Source: Aliiglaciecola lipolytica E3 (GTDB lineage Bacteria > Pseudomonadota > Gammaproteobacteria > Enterobacterales > Alteromonadaceae). Taken from it: a stretch of DNA of 64,000 bases. The notes beneath the pieces are model-generated. The model saw only the letters and a list, made by a program, of their open reading frames with translations, did not search any database and was not told where the DNA came from. The stretch covers positions 434,001-498,000 of the forward strand of contig NZ_BAEN01000076.1 of NCBI RefSeq assembly GCF_000314975.1, in the 5' to 3' direction. This document shows, one piece after another, positions 26,617 through 35,399 of the stretch; the stretch's first letter is position 1, and each line of letters starts with the position of its first letter. The position numbers were made by a program, and so were the translations under genes.

Positions 26617-27184
26617 AAGCTTTCTAATCGGACCAACTCTAGTAAGAATTTTAAACCTAAGACTAACATCAATTAACTGGATATAAAGAGCATTTACTAA
26701 AATGTAATGAGGCTGTAATGTTACGATTAGTTTAAAAAGTAAAGCTCATCTGAAAGTCGTTAAGCAGCGAAGTCGAAACTTTAAGTTTAGATCAACTTAC
26801 AATTGAATTAGTTTTTCCGACAATTAATTTCGATGAGTTAGATATTCATCAGAATCGAGCGTTTCCTATATATAATTCACCTTCCAAATTAACATTCGAT
26901 CTTCTTAAATGTAGCTTTGAATGTACCTAATTTTTATTTTGGTAAATATGTTTGTTAGTCTGCCAAAAAAAAAACGACTATGAGAAGCGTATCGTATTTT
27001 TAGCGCCACCAGTTTATGGTGATTTAGGTATCGAATGACCGCTGATAACCCATTGAATAAAGCGCGATCAAAAGATGGGGCTGGTTTAGAATGAAAAATT
27101 ACGTCCCTTTTTCGCTGTTTTGTCTTTTCAGTTTCACCACTTATCACCAATGCTTATGTATTGGATACATCTTACATAGAAAAG
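26617..27184. other. Intergenic region upstream of copAB
   Basis: This stretch holds the copAB promoter region with the repeats at 26702-26720. No supported gene is seen; a reading frame of 81 codons at 26905-27150 has no recognisable product or start signal. Confidence 0.5.
26702..26720 (-). promoter_or_regulatory. Direct repeat upstream of copAB, probable CopR/CusR-type response-regulator box
   Basis: Read in the copA direction, CATTACA occurs twice, 11 bp start to start (CATTACA-N4-CATTACA), about 90-100 bp upstream of the start codon. Helical-turn spacing is typical of OmpR-family boxes. The copper-responsive regulator itself is not in the window. Confidence 0.5.
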
Positions 27185-27211
27185 CTCGTCACTTATGCTT
27201 AAAGTGACGAG
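27185..27211 (-). terminator. Rho-independent terminator after TonB receptor gene
   Basis: CTCGTCACTT (27185-27194) pairs with AAGTGACGAG (27202-27211), a perfect 10-bp stem with a 7-nt loop. In the minus direction it is followed by CTTTT. Confidence 0.8.
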
Positions 27212-27234
27212 ACTTGATCAATAGTTACTGTTCC

Positions 27235-29910
27235 TTAGAAGTTGTAAGTTGCTCTCACAAAACCTCTGCGGCCCAATAAATCGTATGTCATCACATCGGT
27301 ATTGGCATCGTTCCATGAGGTAAGATATGGTGCTTTTTTATCAAATATATTGTCAATCCCCAAAGATAATAGCAGACCATCAGTGACTCTATATGATGCC
27401 GCAATATCTGAATAGGTAATTGCATCAACAGATTTACCAAGAGGGTCAAAGTCTCCACCATTAACATCATCAGCACCACCTATGTAACGCAAAGAATAAC
27501 TTCCAGTCCAATTTTCAGTCATAACAGAGAAGCTCAAGTTACCTCGCCATTCAGTATAACTACCTTGATCTTCGGTGATAAAACCTACTTTATCTATGGT
27601 TGGTTGTCCTTCAAACGGTGTACTTTCATGATTGAGTAAACGCGTAATATCGAGAGACGAACGGGCATCTAAGTCCAACAATTTAAACTGATACTCAATA
27701 TTAAAATCTAGGCCAGTTACTCTTTCTACTGCTGCATTGACAGGTCTTTGATTTAATTCACTAACTTGTTTGGTAACCGGATGACGAGTAAAAGTATCGC
27801 AAAATTGTGAAAATCCATTAGGATCTTGATAACAAAGTTTCAGCATATCTGAGCCATTCACAGAGGTAATCGCGTCTTGAATTTCAATATTGAAATAATC
27901 CAAGGTAGTGGATAAGCCTTCAACAAATTTAGGTTGCCATACGATACCAATTGTCGTGGTATCAGCAGATTCTGCTCCTAGTTTCGGATTGCCGCCAACA
28001 GACGTCAATATTGTTGTGCCGTCCTGAACAAAATCAGCTGGCACGCCAGCAGCCTGACAATTGGTGGCAATCACTCCGGTGGCGTTTTCACAAGGATCTA
28101 TAGTGCGTAAGTTTTCACCGTTAGTACCGCCAAATAGTTCGGTAATGACAGGTGCTCTAAATGAAGTAGATTGCACGCCCCGTATCATAATTTCATCATT
28201 AATTTCATAGGTCACACCTAACTTATAAGTCGTTTCAGCGCCTACGGTACTGTAATCTGAATAACGTGCGGCTAATTCAGCAGTCAACTTTTTCACTAAT
28301 GACATATCTGCTAAAAGCGGAACAGAAAGTTCGATGAATGCTTCGGAAACATCATAACTACCACTAATAGGGTCTTCCAAGCCATTACGCAATACTGTAG
28401 AGTCAGGATCTCGCCAACCTTTTTCAGAACGTTTCTCCGCACCAACGGCAAAGGCCATGGTACCTGCTGGCAGTTCCACCAAGTCGCCATTAAGGTTAAC
28501 TGTCCATGTACGCATTTCATTACCTCCAGTCCCTTCTCGACGATACTTCACGTATTCAATTACTTCTGGTGTTAGTTCATTGACCCCAAACCAATCGCCA
28601 CAGGGAATACCGTTACTATTATCGTAAGTACATATACTGTCATTTAACGTTTGAGCAGCACGATCAGGATCAATATCAAACGTCCAACCATCTGTACCAG
28701 TATTACGACCATAGTTAAACGCAATATCCCATTCCCAACCATTTTTCAAAAAACCGGTGAGACCTGTTACAATCCTGATTGTATCGGTTTCTTGAAAGAA
28801 GAAAGGTGCGCCTAATTCAGTATTTCTGCGCCGTTGAAATTCCAGATCTTGTCCAGTTGGGTTATATTGGAAATCTGCGGCAACTGTTATACCGGCAAAG
28901 CCGTTTCTTGGCGTGACGATTTGCTCCCCTTTACGTTTTGTGTAAATAGCTTCAGTAAATAATCGCAATGAATCATTGAGCTCATAATTAACAAAACTCG
29001 AAATGTTAATGCGTTCCATCGGGCTTACTGCATTTAAGTAAGGGATGTATTTAAAACTATGTATTGACGAATCGTAGGGGCCAAAATCATCTCCATAATT
29101 AGCTGTATCCGGATTTTGGTTAAATTGTACTTGCGATCCATCGGATAAAAGCGCTCTACCGCCTTCTGTTGTGCTGCTACCAAAACATTCAAAGGTGCCA
29201 TCTTCAGTACCAAACTTTGAACACTCGATACGATCGGATTGACGCACAGCTGATGTATTTGAGTAGTTGACGCTAAGTACAGCATTGCCGCGATCAAAGT
29301 TCCCGCCTAGAGTAAGACTGACGTCTTGATTCTCACCATCCTTTTCATCGGTTATACCCGCTTTGACGGATAATTCGGCACCATCAAATTCTTTCTTAGT
29401 AATAATATTGACTACACCAGCTACTGCATCGGCGCCGTAGATAGCAGATGCACCATCCTTAAGTACTTCGATGCGCTCAATCATAGATGTCGGGATCATA
29501 TTTAAATCGACTGAGCTATTGGCCCCGGTGCCGCCTCCCACAACCCTACGGCCATTTAATAATACTAGTGTGCGTTTTATGCCCAATCCTCGGAGGTTAA
29601 CTTGCGCAGTCCCATACCCACCACTTGTCCAGTACGCATTGGTTGCATTTCCTGCTACTCCGGCTGAAAAAGACATTTCTTGTAATAAGTTTTCGACATT
29701 GGAAATACCCGACATACTAATTTCAGCTGCTGTAATAATAGAAACAGGACTTGCTGATTCAATATCTGCTCTTTTTATCTTGGAGCCGGTAATTTCAATT
29801 CGCTCAACTTTACTTACTTCTTGTGCAAAAACTGAAGCGGGAGTGATGACCACTCCGGCAGCAATCATGGCAGTAATAATATGAGATGGCTCTAAAATTT
29901 TGTTACTCAT
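27235..29910 (-). CDS. TonB-dependent outer-membrane receptor
   Basis: The product has 891 residues from the ATG at 29910. That start has GAGGA nine bases upstream, whereas the ATG at 29919 has no spacing to it. A signal peptide ends near VFAQEV, and IERIEVLKDGASAIYGADAVAGVVNI marks the plug domain. A long 22-strand-type barrel ends in VRATYNF with terminal Phe. The class has Cys pairs in extracellular loops. It is divergent from a HutC-type regulator and near two PepSY reductase genes, so it may take up a metal chelate or small nitrogenous substrate reduced after entry; the ligand is not known. Confidence 0.9.
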   Translation of the reverse strand: MSNKILEPSHIITAMIAAGVVITPASVFAQEVSKVERIEITGSKIKRADIESASPVSIITAAEISMSGISNVENLLQEMSFSAGVAGNATNAYWTSGGYGTAQVNLRGLGIKRTLVLLNGRRVVGGGTGANSSVDLNMIPTSMIERIEVLKDGASAIYGADAVAGVVNIITKKEFDGAELSVKAGITDEKDGENQDVSLTLGGNFDRGNAVLSVNYSNTSAVRQSDRIECSKFGTEDGTFECFGSSTTEGGRALLSDGSQVQFNQNPDTANYGDDFGPYDSSIHSFKYIPYLNAVSPMERINISSFVNYELNDSLRLFTEAIYTKRKGEQIVTPRNGFAGITVAADFQYNPTGQDLEFQRRRNTELGAPFFFQETDTIRIVTGLTGFLKNGWEWDIAFNYGRNTGTDGWTFDIDPDRAAQTLNDSICTYDNSNGIPCGDWFGVNELTPEVIEYVKYRREGTGGNEMRTWTVNLNGDLVELPAGTMAFAVGAEKRSEKGWRDPDSTVLRNGLEDPISGSYDVSEAFIELSVPLLADMSLVKKLTAELAARYSDYSTVGAETTYKLGVTYEINDEIMIRGVQSTSFRAPVITELFGGTNGENLRTIDPCENATGVIATNCQAAGVPADFVQDGTTILTSVGGNPKLGAESADTTTIGIVWQPKFVEGLSTTLDYFNIEIQDAITSVNGSDMLKLCYQDPNGFSQFCDTFTRHPVTKQVSELNQRPVNAAVERVTGLDFNIEYQFKLLDLDARSSLDITRLLNHESTPFEGQPTIDKVGFITEDQGSYTEWRGNLSFSVMTENWTGSYSLRYIGGADDVNGGDFDPLGKSVDAITYSDIAASYRVTDGLLLSLGIDNIFDKKAPYLTSWNDANTDVMTYDLLGRRGFVRATYNF

Positions 29911-29990
29911 AGTGATCATTCCTCGTGCTTTTTATGTGTGGTAATTTGATCAGCTAGTGACCTATTGTTACTTTAATATAATACCATTCC

Positions 29991-30003
29991 GGTATATACA
30001 GCA
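29991..30003. promoter_or_regulatory. GntR-type operator candidate 1
   Basis: GTATATAC at 29992-29999 is an 8-bp palindrome that fits the GntR-family consensus GTMTAKAC. It lies in the divergent region between the TonB receptor and the GntR/HutC regulator, about 80 bp from the receptor start. GTATAC also occurs at 30010-30015. Confidence 0.55.
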
Positions 30004-30075
30004 ATTCTTGTATACTATAAAATACTCAAATATTCAATAATATCAATGGAGATTTTATAATTTTTAGGATGTTTG

Positions 30076-30089
30076 TTGTATATACTGCA
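30076..30089. promoter_or_regulatory. GntR-type operator candidate 2
   Basis: GTATATAC recurs at 30078-30085, and its flank (TGCA) mirrors that of candidate 1, so the two sites are near-inverted copies about 86 bp apart. A looped repression complex controlling both divergent genes is plausible. Confidence 0.55.
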
Positions 30090-30232
30090 GGGTAATTCCT
30101 GCTCAGTGGCGATTTAGAGGGGATAAACTAGTTTCTCTACCAATGTTAGGGAATGAAAGGTTAAAATGAGTAGTAATATTTTCGCGGCACCTTGAAACAG
30201 GTTGAACAACTAAGTTAATAGAGTGGTAATAA

Positions 30233-30946
30233 TTGAACCTTATGATACAACCCAAATATAAGTTAATAGCTGAATTCATTAAAGATAAAATTGAGTCGAA
30301 GAAGTGGTCGGAAGGGCACAAAATACCCTCTGAAACGGATTTGGCGACTCAATTTTCAGCAAGTCGTATGACAGCAAGGAAGGCAGTAGACAAGGTCGTT
30401 GATTCAGGCTTACTCGAGCGAACCCCTAGCGTGGGAACATTTGTTAAATCGATTCAACCTCAAAGTTCGCTGTTAGAAATAAAAAATATCGCAGATGAGA
30501 TTTTGTCCAGAGGTCACTGTCATAAGATGACTGTCCTAAGCAAATTAACTATGGTCCCTAATGATGAAATTGCAATGTCATTCTCATTGCCATCTAAAAT
30601 TGTTTATAAAATTATCGTTATTCATTTTGAAAATGACATCCCAATTCAGCTTGAAGAACGCTATATCAATGCTGACAAAGTGCCAGATTTTTTGCATCAA
30701 GATTTTAGTAAAATAACAGCCCATCAATACTTAGCGTCCGTAGCGCCCCTTACCGAAGCAGAAATTTCAGTTGAAGCTGTCATGCCAACAAAAATTCTCA
30801 AACATAATCTGCACTTGGACAACCATATTCCCTGCCTTAAAGTAACTCGTAGCACCTATTCCAATGGGCATCCAATTAGTTTCGTTGTGCTTTACCACCC
30901 AGCAGATAGATTCAAATTAACTACCAGTTACCGCCTAGTAGAATAA
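30233..30946 (+). CDS. GntR-family regulator, HutC/UTRA type
   Basis: This 237-residue protein has an N-terminal winged helix (about 5-75, IPSETDLATQFSASRMTARKAVDKV) and a C-terminal UTRA ligand-binding domain (about 95-235) with LEERYINADKVPDFL and APLTEAEISVEAV typical of HutC. Start choice between the first codon and the Met at residue 4 is open. No histidine-utilisation enzymes are nearby; the divergent TonB receptor and the PepSY genes are the likely targets, through the GTATATAC sites. The effector is probably a small molecule linked to the receptor substrate. Confidence 0.85.
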   Translation: MNLMIQPKYKLIAEFIKDKIESKKWSEGHKIPSETDLATQFSASRMTARKAVDKVVDSGLLERTPSVGTFVKSIQPQSSLLEIKNIADEILSRGHCHKMTVLSKLTMVPNDEIAMSFSLPSKIVYKIIVIHFENDIPIQLEERYINADKVPDFLHQDFSKITAHQYLASVAPLTEAEISVEAVMPTKILKHNLHLDNHIPCLKVTRSTYSNGHPISFVVLYHPADRFKLTTSYRLVE

Positions 30947-30988
30947 ACTAGTGTGCCCAATAATAATGTTTAAAAACAGCATTAAAAT

Positions 30989-31018
30989 ATGGAAGCTTAA
31001 GCACAAAAAAGCCTCCAT
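30989..31018. terminator. Weak bidirectional hairpin
   Basis: ATGGAAGC (30989-30996) and GCCTCCAT (31011-31018) pair with one mismatch between convergent genes ending at 30946 and 31053. An A-run lies in the loop. Confidence 0.35.
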
Positions 31019-31052
31019 TTAAGTATAATCGAATTGTGATCGCCAAATTAAC

Positions 31053-32897
31053 TTACTTGAATAAGTCGAATCTGATATCGTCGCTTTTTACACCTTTTCT
31101 TTCTAACATGGAAATAACCTCATCCATTAATCCTTGTGGGCCGCAAACATAAAACTCCAGTTCGCTTAAATCACCTAAACTGTCAAGGTTTAGCTGTAGA
31201 ATATGTTGTACATATCCCGCGGCGCCTAACCAATTATTATCTGGTTTGGACAAAACTGGAAAGTAATGAAAAAGTTCATTTTGCTCTGCCAAGAAATAAA
31301 AATCATCGGCGTAAATCAAGTCATTTTCGTTCCGAGCACCATAAAAAAAGTAAATTTCTCGATTGGATGCAAATGATTGCAACGATATTCCTATTTGTTC
31401 ATCTATTATTGCTCGTAACGGTGCCATCCCAGATCCTGCACCAATTAAAACCATTGTTTTTTCACTTCTTTGCTTAACAAAAAATTCCTCAAAAGGGCCG
31501 AGTGCTTCCACGGTTTCTCCAGGCTGGAGGTTACACAGGTAATGGGATGCAATTCCGGGAAGTACGCTATCGTTAGGAGCGGGCTGAAACTTAATTGTAA
31601 ATACTAGTTCATCTGTTGTTGCACAAGACATGGCACATGAATAACTTCTAGTGCAGGCATCGTGCTCAAAAACTCGCTCCTCTACATGTTGCCAATCTGG
31701 TTTGAACGCTTCAGGTATATTAACCGGAATAGAATGGCTTTTGGCGGCAGGGATAAAAAATCGCATAAAAGCCCCAGCTTTAAATACAATACTATCCCGT
31801 CCTTTGGTTTTGAATTTAAGCTCCTTGATAAATGGACTAATAAAACGTGTTTCGGTTAATTCCATAGTGTGTTTTTGTGCGTTTGTGACGTCCATAAGTG
31901 TCATATGATCAATATCATTACTAAAATGCTGACACGCCAAACGAAATCCTTCGGCTAATTCTTTTTTTGTAAAATGAAGCTCATCTGCGGAAGAAGACTT
32001 GACCGCTGGGTTAATCATTACCTTACAGCGTCCACAAGTGCCACCACCACCACAAGTTGAAGGCAAAATAATGTTGTGTTCAACCAAACCATCGAGTAAG
32101 TTAACATGCGTAGAGAATGATAGGGTGCCCATACTCTTACGATCCCTATCGAAGAGTTTTACTTTTCGCTTTTTCGCAAACCAACTAAGCTGGTATTGTC
32201 CGCGAAACCCTAAATCGATGGTCCAGATGAAACCACTTAGCGACAGCCATAAGGTCACAAATGCAAAGAGGATCATCTGCACACTGTTAAAACTGCCTTC
32301 GTTGGTATAATCCATAAAGTGCAACATAAAAAAGATGTCTGCCAAGCGTTTGTCTTCATCACTATGTCCAACAATACGACCTGAGCCACTTTCTATATAA
32401 ACGCTGGTCTGGACTTCATCATCAAAATCGACCTGCCAAGCTGGATTTTTTTGTTTTGGGAAATCATCGATTAATCCGTGCAACAACGTCGTTGAACGAA
32501 TTGTACCAGGCCCGCTGTATGATTCTTTTGCCAGAGCGTTGGCCATATCTTCATCAATCAATATTTGACGTCCTGTATAGGCATCAACAAGTGTGTAGCT
32601 ATTTTCAAAGTTAGCGTACAAGCCTTTTTTATGTGTTAGCTGATAAATTGGTTTAGAGAGTAAACTCGTCGTCGTTAATTCCACGCTGGGCGGAAAGTCA
32701 GATAATACAATTGATGGTTCTAGTAGCTCTTGAGGGGCAACTTTAACTTCGATTTTCGAATGTGAACGGTATGTATTCCCTGCGGCTTTTTGATGATCCA
32801 TTAAATTAAAATAGATACCGCTACTTAGCCATAATAAAAATTGTATACCAACGACAACTGATGCCCATTTATGTATTTTTCTTATCCAGGGCATCAT
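31053..32897 (-). CDS. PepSY-domain membrane protein fused to NqrF-like 2Fe-2S/FAD reductase
   Basis: This 614-residue fusion has an N-terminal PepSY-type transmembrane unit (helices near 10-28 and about 205-230). An NqrF-type 2Fe-2S domain follows (STCGGGGTCGRC near 280-291, then Cys in LACQ). An FAD domain with TRSYSCAMSC in place of RAYSMANYP comes next, and then an NAD-binding domain (GAGSGMAPLR and YVCGPQGLMDE). It probably passes NADH electrons to a metal chelate or acceptor at the membrane, as in siderophore reductases. The start overlaps the second PepSY gene by 4 bp. The substrate is inferred only from the nearby TonB receptor. Confidence 0.8.
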   Translation of the reverse strand: MMPWIRKIHKWASVVVGIQFLLWLSSGIYFNLMDHQKAAGNTYRSHSKIEVKVAPQELLEPSIVLSDFPPSVELTTTSLLSKPIYQLTHKKGLYANFENSYTLVDAYTGRQILIDEDMANALAKESYSGPGTIRSTTLLHGLIDDFPKQKNPAWQVDFDDEVQTSVYIESGSGRIVGHSDEDKRLADIFFMLHFMDYTNEGSFNSVQMILFAFVTLWLSLSGFIWTIDLGFRGQYQLSWFAKKRKVKLFDRDRKSMGTLSFSTHVNLLDGLVEHNIILPSTCGGGGTCGRCKVMINPAVKSSSADELHFTKKELAEGFRLACQHFSNDIDHMTLMDVTNAQKHTMELTETRFISPFIKELKFKTKGRDSIVFKAGAFMRFFIPAAKSHSIPVNIPEAFKPDWQHVEERVFEHDACTRSYSCAMSCATTDELVFTIKFQPAPNDSVLPGIASHYLCNLQPGETVEALGPFEEFFVKQRSEKTMVLIGAGSGMAPLRAIIDEQIGISLQSFASNREIYFFYGARNENDLIYADDFYFLAEQNELFHYFPVLSKPDNNWLGAAGYVQHILQLNLDSLGDLSELEFYVCGPQGLMDEVISMLERKGVKSDDIRFDLFK

Positions 32898-33652
32898 AAG
32901 TTAACTCCTTTATCAGGTGTTGCAGATTCATGTGCTGTTACTTTGAGATCACTATTCTTTTTAAAGACTCTGAAATAGGTCAAAACTAAACCCAAAATAC
33001 AAGCAATAATACTGAATATGGTTGTCCAGAAAAGTAGTAAGTTATCGATTTCTTCGGCATCACCGTAATCCATAATATGGAAGCGAAACATCCAATCAAA
33101 TAGTCGCCAAAACTCATGGCGTTTTCCGACTAATTGACCAGTTTGTGCAGATACATAAATAGAGGGGGAACCAAAATTGTCGAAGTTCACTCGCCAAGCT
33201 GGCAATGACCGAGTACTTAATTCAAAAGGTGGATTTTCTATAATTAATTCAAGGTCTTGAATCTGTCCATCCCCACTATAATATAGTTTTGCAGCAGCGG
33301 CCGCCATTTCCTGATTTAAAGGTGATAAAAGTTGGCCATTTGTGGCACTCAACAAGTAAGACATATCCTCAATTACAAAGCGATAAACATTTTCCTCGAT
33401 GAACGTTCCCATACTAATTTGTTCAGCGTGTGGGTAATCATTGAGTAAATCTTTTAGCGAATATTGAATCTCATCTGGTGATATTTTGGTTTGATGATTG
33501 GTTACTAGGCTGTCGCCATGGATATAGTCGATATCGAAAAAAACCATATAGGCTCCTGTAATGGACCAAATTACAAACTGCACGCCTAAAAACAGCATCA
33601 GCCATTTGTGATATTTACGACTGGTTTTGAGCATTGCCATTGAATTATTCAT
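32894..33652 (-). CDS. PepSY-domain membrane protein
   Basis: From the ATG at 33652 (GGGAA upstream) the product has 252 residues. It has an N-terminal transmembrane helix (about 18-38), a periplasmic PepSY region (LTNHQTKISPDEI... PAWRVNFDNFGSPSIYVSAQTGQLVG), then FHIMDYG and a C-terminal helix. Its layout parallels the first third of the downstream fusion protein, so the two are probably paralogous halves of one complex. His in FRFHIMD and RKYHKW could bind haem. It is the first gene of the two-gene PepSY operon. Confidence 0.75.
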   Translation of the reverse strand: MNNSMAMLKTSRKYHKWLMLFLGVQFVIWSITGAYMVFFDIDYIHGDSLVTNHQTKISPDEIQYSLKDLLNDYPHAEQISMGTFIEENVYRFVIEDMSYLLSATNGQLLSPLNQEMAAAAAKLYYSGDGQIQDLELIIENPPFELSTRSLPAWRVNFDNFGSPSIYVSAQTGQLVGKRHEFWRLFDWMFRFHIMDYGDAEEIDNLLLFWTTIFSIIACILGLVLTYFRVFKKNSDLKVTAHESATPDKGVNL

Positions 33653-33879
33653 ATATAAAATTCCCGTATAAAAATTTGTTCTGCGCCACCTTAGGTGAAC
33701 CATGTGTGATAGATTGCGCGCGCACGCCAGCAGTTTTCATTGTGATATTTAATTTGCCTCTTATTTCATCGGGCATAGTCAATGAAATATTTTTGTCTTT
33801 AAATTTATATAAAGAAGATAGATTGTCGTGCTGGTATCAATTGCTTAAGAAAGCAATTTTTAGACGCACTGATCCTAGG

Positions 33880-34251
33880 CTAGGGAAATATTGGGGGTTT
33901 AAAAAGCGATGCCATATCAGGTTTGATTAGCGCAGCAAAAAGTTGACTAATTTTATGTTGATTAGCAATAGGTAAGCGGAAAATATTGTAATTTGGAACG
34001 GAAGATAATGAAGAACAAACATTGGCAGCACATGAACAGCCATTACTACAACAACTCGTTTTTTTAGATTCCTGATGATGAGACATATTATCATCAGCAT
34101 GCATATTATGTTTCATTAGACTTTTATGTGATTTATGACCATTGTCAGAAACATCTGTCGCACAGTGCATTGGAGCAGCAAAAGATTGACTTATAAAAGC
34201 CACTAAAAGTGCAACAACAAATGTTCTAAATGGTAAATTATTCAATCGCAA
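33880..34251 (-). CDS. Secreted Cys/His-rich CopL-like small protein
   Basis: The gene begins at a TTG; no ATG is available before the signal peptide (to about ...QSFAAP). The 123-residue product has a His/Met-rich middle (HKSHKSLMKHNMHADDNMSHH) and a tight Cys cluster CCSNGCSCAANVC. This pattern resembles CopL-type small proteins of copper loci, which act in copper sensing or scavenging. It lies alone between the PepSY operon and a gene-poor region. A similar Cys cluster opens the chimeric gene at 17309-18526. Confidence 0.6.
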   Translation of the reverse strand: MRLNNLPFRTFVVALLVAFISQSFAAPMHCATDVSDNGHKSHKSLMKHNMHADDNMSHHQESKKTSCCSNGCSCAANVCSSLSSVPNYNIFRLPIANQHKISQLFAALIKPDMASLFKPPIFP

Positions 34252-34801
34252 GTTAATTTAACGTAATAATCAAATGATGAATGTTAATGCACATCAAGTT
34301 TAATTTAAAGGTTTTTATACTGCGACCAATAATAATTTTAGCTATTTATATAGGGTAAACGAGAACAGAACAACTAAGGTATTGAATTTAAAAAAGAATT
34401 GCTAGTGAGTTATTAAATTAAGTTGATGATAATTGGTGCATTTTTGGTGATTCAAATTGACCCTGTAACAGATTCGGTGTTACTGGCATTTAGTTAATTT
34501 GCTTTTCGAGGTGTTCCTCGAACTCGATAATAAAACGACTCATCGCCTGACGCTAGTTTTGAATGGGCATCGTCCATTTTTTGTTAGCATCTTTAATTGC
34601 TAATTAACTTAGAAGCAAAAAATAAAAATGAGAATCAAAAATCAAACTGTGTTTAGAGGATGAAAGTGTGCTGTTCGAATACTGGGTTAATGTTATTTTA
34701 GATGGTGCAAAGGTTCAAACTTTGGGCGTTCAGCTAGTTACTTTTCTTCACATCAGTAATAAATAAGGAGAACAATGAACTCTCCTAAATTACTAATATA
34801 A
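34252..34801. other. Gene-poor region before the PhoH fragment
   Basis: No gene is supported. A ribosome-binding site and ATG at about 34775 lead to a frame that closes after eight codons, shortly before the PhoH remnant begins. Confidence 0.45.
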
Positions 34802-35251
34802 CTTTTTGACAACTTTGGTATAGATCTTAGAAAAACAGAAGAAAAAATGGCACCTTGGTTGGCGGCAATTACCGATTCATTAGAAGTGCCGCATAAAAAT
34901 GATGAGAACGTTAAAGGCTCAATGAATTACATCATGGAAAAAGCCAATATTCAGTTCAAATCGGTGAACTTTATGCGTGGACGTAGTATTCAAAACGCCA
35001 TCGTGATTTTGGATGAATCCCAGAATTTAACAGCATCTCAACTTAAAACGATTATTACTCGTTGTGGAGAAGGTACTAAATTAATTTGCGGCGGAAACTT
35101 AGCGCAGATTGACAGCAATTATCTGTCTGCCGTCACGTCAGGTTTAACCTATTTAGTTGAGAAATTCAAAAACTTTTCAGGCAGTGCAACCATCAATCTA
35201 GACGGTGTCGTTCGAAGCCGATTGGCTGAATTTGCAGAAGAGAATTTGTAA
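34802..35251 (+). pseudogene. 5'-truncated PhoH-like ATPase gene
   Basis: The frame opens after a stop at 34799-34801 and contains about 150 codons of the C-terminal half of a PhoH-family protein. Residues include EEKMAPWLAAITDSLEV, the Walker B segment AIVILDESQN and the ending GVVRSRLAEFAEENL. The Walker A loop and the N-terminal PIN domain of the usual 460-residue protein are gone. An internal ATG at 34847 could start a shorter product of 134 residues, but it would not bind ATP. It is a truncation scar beside the copper/TonB region. Confidence 0.85.
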
Positions 35252-35399
35252 CTTTTAGGTCACTTATTTGAAAAAGACTTAGCAAGGAAGATACGTTTAT
35301 TTTCCTTGCTAAAAGTTGCTGCTTTTCATGCGGAAACTCAATGTATTGAAATTGCTCTTTGGAACTGTAGGATATGTGTAGAATTACTACAGAAAACTC

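Noticed and set aside
26905-27150. An 81-codon minus-strand frame between copA and the TonB receptor gene
   Set aside because: No start signal, no domain and AT-rich low-quality codons; it probably occurs by chance.
29471-29884. A 137-codon + strand frame
   Set aside because: It lies antisense within the TonB receptor signal and plug region and has no ribosome-binding site or recognisable domain.
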